Below, piece by piece: positions 16,789-24,484 of a stretch of DNA of 64,000 nucleotides. The notes under the pieces are model-generated. The model made no database searches and was not told the origin of the DNA. It was given only the letters and a program-made list of their open reading frames with translations. The stretch is from Plantactinospora sp040120695. GTDB taxonomy: Bacteria; Actinomycetota; Actinomycetes; Mycobacteriales; Micromonosporaceae. The stretch is taken from positions 6,111 through 70,110 of the forward strand of contig NZ_JBEEAC010000030.1 in the NCBI RefSeq assembly GCF_040120695.1, read 5' to 3'. The translations under genes were made by a program, and so were the position numbers. How positions within the stretch are numbered: the first letter of the stretch is position 1; the number at the start of each line of letters is the position of its first letter.

Positions 16789-18027
16789 ATGACCTCGACC
16801 GACCTCGATGTGCTCGGCGTCGTGCGGAGCCACCTCAGCGAGGGGCGGGCCGCGCTCGCGGAGATGTTCGGCGGGCACCTGGAGGAATCCTCGCACGCCT
16901 CCCGGCTGCGTACCCGGGACGGCCGGGAGTTCCTGAACTGCGCCGGGTACGGGGTCTTCCTGCTCGGCGCGACGCACCCGCACGTGACCGAGGCCGTGGT
17001 GGCGCAGGTCCGACGGCATCCCCTCTCCACCCGGGTCGTGCTGGACCCGGTCGCCGCCGAGGCGGCCCGTACCCTGGTCGAGGTCTGCCCGCCCGGCCTG
17101 TCCCAGGTGCACTTCACCGGTTCCGGTGCCGAGGCGACCGAGACGGCGATCAAGCTCGCCCGGGCCCACGGCAAGCGGCGGCTGGTCACCACCGTCGACG
17201 GCTACCACGGCAAGACGATGGGGGCGCTCAGCCTCACCGCCCGGGACCTCTACCAGAAGCCCTTCCAGCCGCTGCTCCCCGACGTCGTGCAGATCCCCTA
17301 CGGCGACGCCGAGGCGTTGGCGGGGGTACTCGCCGACGGCGTCCCGTCCTGCTTCGTGGTGGAACCGGTGCAGGGCGAGGCCGGGGTGATCGTGCCACCC
17401 TCCGGATACCTGGCCGAGGTGGCGGAGGTCTGTCGGCGGCACGGGTGCTTCCTGGTGGTCGACGAGATCCTCACCGGGCTGGGCCGGCTCGGTCGGTGGT
17501 GGGGTGTGGACGCCGACGGCATCATCCCCGACGTCATGCTGGTCGGCAAGGCGCTCTCCGGCGGCGTCATCCCGGTGGCGGCGGCGGTGGCGACCCGGGC
17601 GGCGCTCAGGCCGTTCTCCAAGGACCCGTTCCTGCACACCTCGACCTTCTCCGCCGCCCCGGTCGCGATGGCGGCCGCCCGGGCGGCGGTGGAGGCGATC
17701 CAGGCCGAGGACGCCGTCGGTACCGCCGGCCGGCTCGGCTCGCTGCTCGTCGAGCGCCTGCGGCACTCCGCCACCCGCTGTCCCCACCTGGTACGCGAGG
17801 TACGCGGGGTCGGCCTGCTGATCGGGGTCGAGATGCGCGACTCCGGTCTCGCCGGCGAGTTGCTGATGGAGCTCTTCGACGCGGGAATCCTGGTCAACCA
17901 TTCCCTGAACAACTCGGCGGTGCTCCGGCTCACCCCGCCGGTGACCCTGACCGCCAGCGAGGTCGATCGGCTGCTGGCCGCCTTCGACACCGCGTTCGAC
18001 ACGCTGGCCGCGCGGTTCCCCGGCTGA
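16789..18027 (+). CDS. Class III (ornithine-type) PLP aminotransferase
   Basis: A 412-residue PLP enzyme of the omega-aminotransferase group. The Schiff-base Lys is residue 254 (VMLVGKALSGGVIPV), the ring-nitrogen Asp is residue 225 (FLVVDEILTGLGR), and the phosphate-binding GSGAEATETA lies at 111-120. The N-terminal NCAGYGVFLLGATHP and HLEESS region resembles putrescine or diaminobutyrate aminotransferases. Length is normal. The GGCGGAGAG before the ATG is a fair ribosome site. It follows the dehydrogenases on the same strand with a 73-bp gap. The likely job is to aminate the aldehyde handled by the upstream aldehyde dehydrogenase, or to remove a terminal amine from a diamine precursor. Confidence 0.9.
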   Translation: MTSTDLDVLGVVRSHLSEGRAALAEMFGGHLEESSHASRLRTRDGREFLNCAGYGVFLLGATHPHVTEAVVAQVRRHPLSTRVVLDPVAAEAARTLVEVCPPGLSQVHFTGSGAEATETAIKLARAHGKRRLVTTVDGYHGKTMGALSLTARDLYQKPFQPLLPDVVQIPYGDAEALAGVLADGVPSCFVVEPVQGEAGVIVPPSGYLAEVAEVCRRHGCFLVVDEILTGLGRLGRWWGVDADGIIPDVMLVGKALSGGVIPVAAAVATRAALRPFSKDPFLHTSTFSAAPVAMAAARAAVEAIQAEDAVGTAGRLGSLLVERLRHSATRCPHLVREVRGVGLLIGVEMRDSGLAGELLMELFDAGILVNHSLNNSAVLRLTPPVTLTASEVDRLLAAFDTAFDTLAARFPG

Positions 18028-18117
18028 CCGTCCCCGGATCGTCGATGCCAGCGATGTCTATGCCAGCCGGTCACCCACCGTCACCACCGCCGTTCCATCG
18101 ACACTCGGAGGAGTGCC

Positions 18118-18588
18118 ATGCCGCTGGTCATCGTCGACGCCCAGATCACCGGGCACCGGGTCGAACAGGTCTACGACACCGTCGCCGACTTCGCCCGGTA
18201 CCCGGAACTGGTGGACACGGTGCGCTCGGTCGAGGTCGACCCGCCCGAGCCGGACGGCTCGGTCGCGAGCACCTGGAGCGTGCTGTTCCGTAACGGCATC
18301 CTGCGCTGGCGGGAGGTCGACCGGTTCGACCGGGACGCTCTTCGGATCTGGTTCGAACAGACCGAGGGCGAGTTCGACGTGTTCCGCGGCGAGTGGAGTC
18401 TGAAGCCCGACCGGGACGTTGTCCGGCTGCTCTTCCAGGCAGAGTTCGACTTCGGCGTCGCCAGCCTCGCCCCGATCATCGATCCGGTCGCGACCCGGGT
18501 CCTCACCGAGTCGATGCAGACGATTCTGCGGGGTCTGTTCGGCCCCGACTCGGTGCGGTTCGCCGTCGAGGCGAACCCGGTGGCCTGA
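18118..18588 (+). CDS. SRPBCC-fold protein, cyclase/aromatase or lipid-binding type
   Basis: A 156-residue SRPBCC (START-like) protein. The N-terminus (ITGHRVEQVYDTVADFARYP) and later pattern (RWREVDRFDRDALRIWFEQ, GEWSLKPDRDVVRLLFQAEF) match the polyketide cyclase/CoxG-like group, and the long C-terminal helix is present (TRVLTESMQTILRGLF). The ATG has GGAGGAG upstream. It is the last gene of the plus-strand half of the cassette and ends at a strong hairpin. It could shape or cyclise a hydrophobic intermediate, or simply bind it. No PKS is nearby. Confidence 0.82.
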   Translation: MPLVIVDAQITGHRVEQVYDTVADFARYPELVDTVRSVEVDPPEPDGSVASTWSVLFRNGILRWREVDRFDRDALRIWFEQTEGEFDVFRGEWSLKPDRDVVRLLFQAEFDFGVASLAPIIDPVATRVLTESMQTILRGLFGPDSVRFAVEANPVA

Positions 18589-18622
18589 CCCCCACGCCCA
18601 CCGAAAAGGCCGGGCGTGGGGG
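18589..18622. terminator. Bidirectional hairpin terminator
   Basis: Perfect 11-bp stem (CCCCCACGCCC / GGGCGTGGGGG) with a 12-base loop that begins at the base after the SRPBCC stop. It separates this gene from the convergent P450 gene and divides the cassette into its two transcription directions. Confidence 0.85.
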
Positions 18623-18653
18623 GCGCGGGTGGTACCCGGGACGCGCGGGGTCG

Positions 18654-19880
18654 TCAGTCGACGAGCCGTACCGGCATCCGGTCCATCCCACGGATCATCA
18701 GGGTTCCCCGCCACCGCACCTCGCCGGCGAGCCGCAGCGCCGGCGCCCGGCGGAGAAGTGCGGCCACCGCGATCTGCAGTTCGAGCCGGGCCAGTGCCGC
18801 GCCCAGGCAGAAGTGGATGCCGGCGCTGAAGGACAGGTGGTTGCCCGCCGACTCGCGGGTCAGGTCCAGCCGGTCCGGGTCGACGAACATCTCCGGATCG
18901 CGGTTGGCCGCGCCGAGCAGCAGGATCGCCGACTCGCCACGGTGGATCGACTGGCCGCCCACCACCAGGCCGTCGGTCAACGCGGTCCGCCGGGTGATCT
19001 GCACCGACGCGTCGTACCGCAGCAGTTCGTCCACGGCGGTCCGGGTGAGGGTCGGCCGGGTCCGGGCCAGGGTGAGCTGGTCCGGGTTGCCCAGCAGGGC
19101 GAGCGTGGCGTTGCCGATCATCGCGGCCGTGGTCTCGTGCCCCGCGACGAGCAGGAGCATGCAGGTCAGCGTGAGTTCCCGCTCGGTCAGCTGGTGGCCC
19201 TGCCCGGCCAGGGAGACGAGTCGACCCAGCAGGTCGTCGGTCGGCTCGCGGCGCCGCGCGGCGATCAGTTCCCGCAGATAGCCGGAGAACTCCCGGTCGG
19301 CCCACTCGAACCGGTCGAGTACGTCCGGCGACAGCAGCATCCGCGGCTCGGTGCCCCGGGCCAGCGCCAGCGACCACTCCCGGAAGTCCTTCTGGTCGTC
19401 GACCGGTACGCCGAGCAACTCGCAGATGACCGCCAGCGGCAGCGGGTAGGCGTACGCGTCGATCAGGTCGACCTCGCCGGCCGCCAGAGCGTCGTCGAGC
19501 AGCCGCTCGGTCACGGTACGGATCAGCGGCTCCAGCCGGGAGACCAACCTCGGGGAGAACGCCCTGTTCACCAGGCCGCGGAGCCGGGTGTGGTCCGGCG
19601 GGTCCATGGTGAGGAACGACTGCAGCGACAGGTCGAGGTCGAACCCGACTGCCTCGCCCCGCTCGGCGAGGGCCTGGGTCACGTCGTCCCGGGTGCCGTG
19701 GCCCCACCGGGGATCGCGGACGATCTCCGCGATGTCGGCGTGCCGGCTCACCACCCACGGCCCGAACGGAGTACGGAACACCGGCGCTTCGGTACGCAGC
19801 CGGGCGTACGAGGGGTACGGGTCGGCGTGGAACTCCGGGCTGAACGGATTGAACAGGTCCGGGTCGGCGTAGTCGGTCAT
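18654..19880 (-). CDS. Cytochrome P450
   Basis: A 408-residue soluble bacterial P450 (CYP107-like by general pattern). Visible are the I-helix AGHETTAAMIG, the K-helix ExxR (DELLRYD), an NRDPEMF meander region, and the haem loop FSAGIHFCLGAALARLE with Cys358 as axial ligand. The ATG at 19880 overlaps the stop of the diiron oxygenase gene (ATGA), so the two are co-translated. The open frame extends upstream of this ATG across the diiron gene in another frame and is not real there. No ferredoxin is encoded nearby. Likely a tailoring oxidation of the cassette product. Confidence 0.95.
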   Translation of the reverse strand: MTDYADPDLFNPFSPEFHADPYPSYARLRTEAPVFRTPFGPWVVSRHADIAEIVRDPRWGHGTRDDVTQALAERGEAVGFDLDLSLQSFLTMDPPDHTRLRGLVNRAFSPRLVSRLEPLIRTVTERLLDDALAAGEVDLIDAYAYPLPLAVICELLGVPVDDQKDFREWSLALARGTEPRMLLSPDVLDRFEWADREFSGYLRELIAARRREPTDDLLGRLVSLAGQGHQLTERELTLTCMLLLVAGHETTAAMIGNATLALLGNPDQLTLARTRPTLTRTAVDELLRYDASVQITRRTALTDGLVVGGQSIHRGESAILLLGAANRDPEMFVDPDRLDLTRESAGNHLSFSAGIHFCLGAALARLELQIAVAALLRRAPALRLAGEVRWRGTLMIRGMDRMPVRLVD

Positions 19881-20827
19881 ATCGCCTCTGTCAGTCCCAT
19901 GTAGGTCAGCCGGACGTCCTGGGTCTCCTTCGACCAGCGCAGCGCCGCGTCGATGCGCTCGTCGGGGGTGGTGTCCAGGAGGCGCCGCCCGGGCCAGATC
20001 TCGTAGTCGCCGATCACGTCGGCCCGGTCGAGCATGCCCTCCTGGAACAGCGCCTCGTGCCGTTCCAGCATCTTGGTCAGCGGGAGCCGCTGCCACATCT
20101 CCCGACCACGGACGATGAGCTCGACCAGCCGATCCTTCTGCTGCGGCTGCTCGGCCACGTAGCGCCGTACGATCGTGCTCCCGACCGTCAGGTGCCGGAT
20201 CTCGTCGATTCCCGCGCCGCGCTGGATCTGCGCGGCGGCCGGGTCCAGGACCTGCCACTTGCGCTCGCTCAGCTCCGTCGTGGGTGCGATGACACCCTCG
20301 ACCAGCACGGTGAGGACCACGACACCGCCGTAGAAGTCGCCCTTGGCGAGCACCCCGAGGCCGAACGTCTCCAGCGGAAAGAGCACCTTCCGCGCGTCCT
20401 GGCCGGCCACCTTCTCCATCAGGGTCGGCAGTTCGGCTTCCGGTATGCCGAGTTCGAGCAGGTGGCCACGGTAGGTGCGGGCGTGCCGGGCCTCGTCGAG
20501 GAGCTGGGTGGCGTAGAACTCCATGCAGGCGATGTCGGGGGTCAGCGGCACCAGGGCGGCGATGGCCCGGGTCGCCTTCTCCTCGGCGATCGCCTGGAAG
20601 GCGAACTCCTCGACCACGGCGTCCCGCAGCGGGCCGGGCCGGCGCATGAAGTCCGGTATCGCGGCGTCCGGGGCGTGGCCGTGCACCAGTCCTCGCAGGC
20701 TGCCGCCGGCGACAGCGCCGAGCCAGTAGTCGAGGTCACACTGCTCGGGACTCAGCTCCAGGGTCCGTGCGCCTTCCAGCACCCCCGGGGCGGTCGTCCA
20801 GGCAACCTCGGACGGGATCTCGGTCAT
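19877..20827 (-). CDS. R2-like diiron oxygenase (ferritin-like superfamily)
   Basis: A 316-residue all-helical protein with the diiron ligand pattern of the R2/ferritin-like family: Glu82 or 83 (AEEKATR), Glu112-x-x-His115 (DEARHARTY), Glu177 (VEGVIAP) and Glu209-x-x-His212 (DEIRHLTVG). Proteins of this size and pattern include the small-molecule oxygenases that act on amines, hydrazines or acyl chains. It starts at the ATG at 20827, heads the minus-strand operon with the P450, and is divergent from the methyltransferase. A palindrome lies 93 bases upstream. N-oxygenation of an amine made by the aminotransferase is an attractive but unproven role. Confidence 0.85.
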   Translation of the reverse strand: MTEIPSEVAWTTAPGVLEGARTLELSPEQCDLDYWLGAVAGGSLRGLVHGHAPDAAIPDFMRRPGPLRDAVVEEFAFQAIAEEKATRAIAALVPLTPDIACMEFYATQLLDEARHARTYRGHLLELGIPEAELPTLMEKVAGQDARKVLFPLETFGLGVLAKGDFYGGVVVLTVLVEGVIAPTTELSERKWQVLDPAAAQIQRGAGIDEIRHLTVGSTIVRRYVAEQPQQKDRLVELIVRGREMWQRLPLTKMLERHEALFQEGMLDRADVIGDYEIWPGRRLLDTTPDERIDAALRWSKETQDVRLTYMGLTEAI

Positions 20828-20919
20828 CCAGTACTGACTCCTTCGCGAGTCGACCGCGCGGTCGGCGGCTGTTCCGCCACCGGTCGGCCGGATGTTAGCG
20901 GCGGTCGCCCGGCCCGGCC

Positions 20920-20940
20920 CATCCCTGGAAACCGGGGATG
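20920..20940. promoter_or_regulatory. Candidate operator B, CATCCC-N9-GGGATG
   Basis: Same dyad and spacing as operator A, located in the 227-bp divergent region 93 bases from the diiron gene and 115 bases from the methyltransferase gene. Flanking bases extend the pairing by one (CCATCCC / GGGATGG). One site here could control both directions. Confidence 0.55.
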
Positions 20941-21054
20941 GCGTGCTCCGGCGGACGCGGCTAGCGTGACGGGCCGCGCTTCCTGGTCACCGAGCCTGCG
21001 CTGCCCGGTCGCCGGGCCGCGCTGTCTGGTCGCGACGACGAGCGGAGATCACCG

Positions 21055-21729
21055 ATGACGACCGACTCCCCGGCCGACCGGAGTCTGGACGCGGGTCCCG
21101 GGCAGGCGGTCTACAGCGAGCGCATTCTCGCCATCTACGACACCGGAGTACTCCGGATCGCCCAGCCCCTCGCCTGGCGCTGCCCGAGCAGCCGGATCCT
21201 CGCCCTCTACGACGAGCACGCCTCGGCGGACCACCTCGACATCGGGGTCGGCACCGGCTACTTCCTCGACCGGTGCCGGTTTCCCGAGCCGCAGCCGCGG
21301 ATCACGGTGCTCGACATGAACTCGAACTCGCTGGCCGCGGCGGAGCGTCGGCTGTCCCGCTACCAGATCCGTACCCAGCAGGCCAATGTGCTCGAACCCA
21401 TCCCGCTACCGGCCCGCAGCTTCGGCTCGGTCGGAATGAACTGCCTGTTGCACTGCCTGCCCGGCACGCTCACCGACAAGGCCGCGGCCCTGGCGAACGT
21501 CAAGGCGCTGATGCGTCCGGGAGCGGTGCTGTTCGGCTCGACGGTGCTGGTCAAGGGAATCCGGCACAACCCACTCGGACGGATCCTCGTCAACTCGTGG
21601 AACCGGCGCGGCATCTGGAGCAATCGACAGGACGACCTGGCGGGTCTGCACGCGGCGTTCAGCGCGCACTTCGAGCGGTACGAGATCAACCTCGTCGGGC
21701 GCTCGGCCCTCTTCACGGCCTGGGCCTGA
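21055..21729 (+). CDS. Class I SAM-dependent methyltransferase
   Basis: A 224-residue methyltransferase. The SAM-binding motif I is HLDIGVGTGYFLDR, the acidic residue after beta 2 is in ITVLDMNSNSLAAA, motif II-like is QANVLEPIPL, and motif III-like is LMRPGAVLFGSTVL. The N-terminus, SERILAIYDTGVLRIAQP, is typical of small-molecule methyltransferases. The ATG follows GGAG. It is divergent from the diiron/P450 unit across the palindrome and is taken as the last gene of the cassette. The next gene is a convergent acetyltransferase with no obvious link. Confidence 0.88.
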   Translation: MTTDSPADRSLDAGPGQAVYSERILAIYDTGVLRIAQPLAWRCPSSRILALYDEHASADHLDIGVGTGYFLDRCRFPEPQPRITVLDMNSNSLAAAERRLSRYQIRTQQANVLEPIPLPARSFGSVGMNCLLHCLPGTLTDKAAALANVKALMRPGAVLFGSTVLVKGIRHNPLGRILVNSWNRRGIWSNRQDDLAGLHAAFSAHFERYEINLVGRSALFTAWA

Positions 21730-21791
21730 TCCACGCCGGCCGGCCGGGCTCCGCTGCCAGCCGGCCACGGCGCCGAGCGTGGCAACCCCGG

Positions 21792-22343
21792 CTACCGGTC
21801 CGGCCACTGCTCGGCGAGCAGTCCGTAGATAACGTTGTCCGTCCAGACGCCCTTCGTCCAGTAGTCCCGGCGCAGGTGCGCCTCCTTGACCATGCCCACC
21901 CGCTCGCACAGCCGCGCCGACGCCTCGTTCAACGGGTTGAGCTGCGCGATCACCCGGTGCATCCGACAGTGTCCGAAGGCGACGCCGAGGAGTGCCCGTA
22001 CCGCCTCGGTGGCGTAGCCCCGGCCGGAGACCGCCGGGTGGAAGGCCCAGCCCATCTCGCCCCGGGACAGCGTCTCGTCGGCCGGCCACAGAATCACGTC
22101 GCCGACCACCTCGCCGTTGTGCTCCACCACCAGCGCCAGCCGGGAGTCGACCCCGGTGATCGCCGTGTAGTGGATCCGCCTGCCGACCATCTCGGCCGCG
22201 AACTCCCGCGACCAGGGCTCCCACGGGATGTAGCGGGCCACGACCGGATCGCTGTAGTAGGCGTGCAGCGCCGCCACGTCGTCGGCCCGGTACTGGCGGA
22301 GCAGCAGTCGCTCGGTACGGATCGGCAGCGCCAGGTCAGACAT
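21792..22343 (-). CDS. GNAT acetyltransferase (RimJ/RimL-like)
   Basis: A 183-residue GNAT protein. The start MSDLALPIRTERLLLRQYRA, the GWAFHPAVSGRGYATEAV acetyl-CoA loop and the ARLCERVGMVKEAHLRR end place it in the RimJ/RimL group that acetylates protein N-termini or small amines. The ATG overlaps the stop of the upstream amino acid permease gene by eight bases, so the two are coupled. The longer open frame upstream lies inside that gene. Substrate unknown; coupling to a permease hints at an amine or amino acid. Confidence 0.9.
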   Translation of the reverse strand: MSDLALPIRTERLLLRQYRADDVAALHAYYSDPVVARYIPWEPWSREFAAEMVGRRIHYTAITGVDSRLALVVEHNGEVVGDVILWPADETLSRGEMGWAFHPAVSGRGYATEAVRALLGVAFGHCRMHRVIAQLNPLNEASARLCERVGMVKEAHLRRDYWTKGVWTDNVIYGLLAEQWPDR

Positions 22344-23733
22344 GTGGTCCAGTATCCGACCTGCGCATCCCCGCCCCGCCGACGGGCACCCGCGACGCGA
22401 CGCGGTCACCTCGGGCGGCGCGCCCTCGCCGGGCGAGCAGGGCGAACGCGGTGACGCAGGCGGCGGGAACCAGGGCGTACCCGCTGAAGACGAGCATCGC
22501 GACGACCGCGACCAACGCGACGGCGGCGACCACCCGCAGCGGCCCGGGCAGCACCCGGCAGGCGGCGGCGGTACAGCCGAGGTAGACCACCAGGAAGAAC
22601 GTGGTCGGCACGTTGACCAGGGCGGCCAGCCCGACCCGACCGGTACCGAGCAGTCCGATCAGCACGACCCCCGAGCCGAGGAGGGCGGCGAGCAGCCACG
22701 GCGGCATGACGTCCGAGGCCACCGCCGGGCGCCGTGCGACGTTTCCGAGCCGGGAGCCGACCGACCCGAGCCGGGAGCCGACCGACCCGAGCCGGGCGCT
22801 GGTCGGCCCGATCCGCGCGCCGGAGGTCAGCGAGCGTGCCAGGCTGGCGGCGCCGGAGAGGTACGCGAGGACGGCGCCGACGGTGAGCACGCCCGCGCCG
22901 ACGGCGGCGATGGTCCGGCCGGCCGGGCCGACCGCGAGAGTGAGCAGTGCGGCCAGCGGCACCGACGTGCTCGCCTGCGGCCCGAGCGCGGCCACGGTGA
23001 CCGTCCCCAGCGCCAGGTAGATCACCGTGGTGGTGCCGAAGGCGATGCCGATGACCACCGGGAGCTGCTGGCGCGGCCGGGCGAACCGGTGGGTCAGCGG
23101 CGCGATCGCCTCCCAGCCGACGAAGGCCAGCATCAGGGTGGCTGCCGCCGGACCGATCGCCAGCCAGCCGTGCGGCGCGAACGGCGTCCAGTTCGCGGCG
23201 CTGCTGGCCGGGGCGGCTCCGGTGACCGCACCGACGACGATCACCACGAGCAGCAGGACCAGGCCGAACTGCACGGTTGCCGAGGTACGCACGCCGCGCA
23301 GCGCCACGGCGAGGGTGCCGAGCAGCAGGACGGCGGCGCTGGCGGAGGCGAGCCGGAGGTCGCCACCGAGCAGGTCGGCGACGTAGTTGCCGCAGGTGAC
23401 GCAGACGATCGGCGCGCCGGTCACCACCCCGGCGAGGAAACACCAGGCGACCGCGCGGCCTACCCGGGGTCCGAGGCCCGCCTCGGCGTACGCCCGGACC
23501 CCGCCGGCCGACGGGTAACGCACGCCGAGGGCGGCGAAGACGATGGCGAACAGGCCCGACACGACCAGCAGGCCGGCCCAGGCCAGGATCGACGCCGGTC
23601 CGGCCCGGGTCACGGCCAGGCCGGGCAGGAGCAGCAGGCCCGGTCCGAGCAGCGCCCCGACGTAGAGCGCGGCGCCCCGCGGCACGCCGATGTCGGGTAC
23701 GGCGGGCTCCCGCCGGCTGGTCAGGCTGGTCAT
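22336..23733 (-). CDS. APC-family amino acid permease
   Basis: A 465-residue membrane protein with about 12 spans. The first span and loop (GAALYVGALLGPGLLLLPGLA) and PSAGGVRAYAEAGLGPRVGR are typical of the amino acid-polyamine-organocation family. A cytoplasmic loop contains a small tandem repeat (RLGSVGS twice, then RLGNVAR), encoded by 21-bp units near 22740-22800. It is divergent from an Lrp-type regulator, the classic arrangement for regulated amino acid transport. The ATG at 23733 is preferred; an in-frame start 30 bases upstream would lie in the promoter. Confidence 0.92.
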   Translation of the reverse strand: MTSLTSRREPAVPDIGVPRGAALYVGALLGPGLLLLPGLAVTRAGPASILAWAGLLVVSGLFAIVFAALGVRYPSAGGVRAYAEAGLGPRVGRAVAWCFLAGVVTGAPIVCVTCGNYVADLLGGDLRLASASAAVLLLGTLAVALRGVRTSATVQFGLVLLLVVIVVGAVTGAAPASSAANWTPFAPHGWLAIGPAAATLMLAFVGWEAIAPLTHRFARPRQQLPVVIGIAFGTTTVIYLALGTVTVAALGPQASTSVPLAALLTLAVGPAGRTIAAVGAGVLTVGAVLAYLSGAASLARSLTSGARIGPTSARLGSVGSRLGSVGSRLGNVARRPAVASDVMPPWLLAALLGSGVVLIGLLGTGRVGLAALVNVPTTFFLVVYLGCTAAACRVLPGPLRVVAAVALVAVVAMLVFSGYALVPAACVTAFALLARRGRAARGDRVASRVPVGGAGMRRSDTGPHV

Positions 23734-23793
23734 GACGAAAGTCTGGCAGCGCAGCCGCGGCACGCGATGGCAAATATGCGCGGATCAGCGGGC

Positions 23794-23805
23794 TGTTGTG
23801 CAACA
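23794..23805. promoter_or_regulatory. Candidate Lrp operator
   Basis: TGTTG-TG-CAACA, a 5-bp dyad in the 111-bp divergent region between the permease and the Lrp gene, with a further TTGCG and an A/T-rich CAAATATG nearby. Lrp-family proteins typically bind such short A/T-containing dyads between themselves and a transporter gene. Confidence 0.45.
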
Positions 23806-23844
23806 TCGTTGCGTCAGTGGCTGGTACTGCGACAGCATGTGCGG

Positions 23845-24318
23845 ATGGCTGTCTACGACTCCACCGACCGGGCGATCCTGGACCGCCTCCAGAACGACGG
23901 GCGGATCCCCAATGTCGACCTCGCCGAGGCGGTGGCGCTGTCGCCGTCGGCCTGCCTGCGTCGGGTACGCGCCCTCGAACAGGACGGGCTGATCGCCGGC
24001 TACCGGGCCGAGCTCGACCGGACCCGGCTGGGGCTGGACCTGACGGTATTCGTCGAACTGAAGGTGGGTCAGCACTCCCGGGAGACCGCGGCCCGGATCG
24101 AGTCGGTGCTGACCGGCATCCCCGAGGTCGTCGCCTGTCACGTCATCTCCGGCTCCGCCGACTTCCTGGTCGAGGCGGCGGTGGCCAACCTGGCCGCGTA
24201 CGAGCGGCTGCTGATCGACCAGATCCTCGCCATCCCCGGGATCGTGGACGCCCGCAGCACCTTCGCGATCCGCACGGTGAAGACCCGTGGCCCCCTGCCG
24301 CTGGCCCAGTTGCGCTGA
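23845..24318 (+). CDS. Lrp/AsnC-family regulator
   Basis: A 157-residue regulator with an N-terminal HTH (STDRAILDRLQNDGRIPNVD...ALSPSACLRRVRALEQDGLI) and a RAM ligand-binding domain (VFVELKVGQH, VVACHVISGSADFLVEA, VDARSTFAIRTVK). Length and layout are normal. It is divergent from the amino acid permease and probably controls it in response to an amino acid. GCGGATG sits immediately before translation with no strong ribosome site, so the mRNA may be nearly leaderless. Confidence 0.93.
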   Translation: MAVYDSTDRAILDRLQNDGRIPNVDLAEAVALSPSACLRRVRALEQDGLIAGYRAELDRTRLGLDLTVFVELKVGQHSRETAARIESVLTGIPEVVACHVISGSADFLVEAAVANLAAYERLLIDQILAIPGIVDARSTFAIRTVKTRGPLPLAQLR

Positions 24319-24320
24319 GC

Positions 24321-24397
24321 CGGGCGTAGCGCATCTGTCCGGGCGTAGCGCATCTGTCCGGGCCTACGGCGGTCTGTCCGGGCGTACGGCAGTCGTG
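24321..24397 (+). repeat. Four tandem copies of a 19-20 bp unit
   Basis: CGGGCGTAGCGCATCTGTC occurs twice exactly (24321-24339, 24340-24358), then twice with changes (CGGGCCTACGGCGGTCTGTC, CGGGCGTACGGCAGTCGTG). The array fills the gap between the Lrp gene and the SARP gene, starting three bases after the Lrp stop, 88 bases upstream of the SARP start. Confidence 0.8.
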
Positions 24398-24484
24398 AAA
24401 TAGGCTGCCCGGTGCCGCGCGGTGCGGCATCCTGCTGACAACCGGGTCACCGTCGGTGACCCGGGTCAGGGGGTGCGGCCGGCG

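Noticed and set aside
12535..21729. Azoxy or hydrazine pathway of the valanimycin type
   Set aside because: The diiron oxygenase pattern fits, but no flavin N-hydroxylase with reductase, seryl-tRNA synthetase or seryl transferase gene is present.
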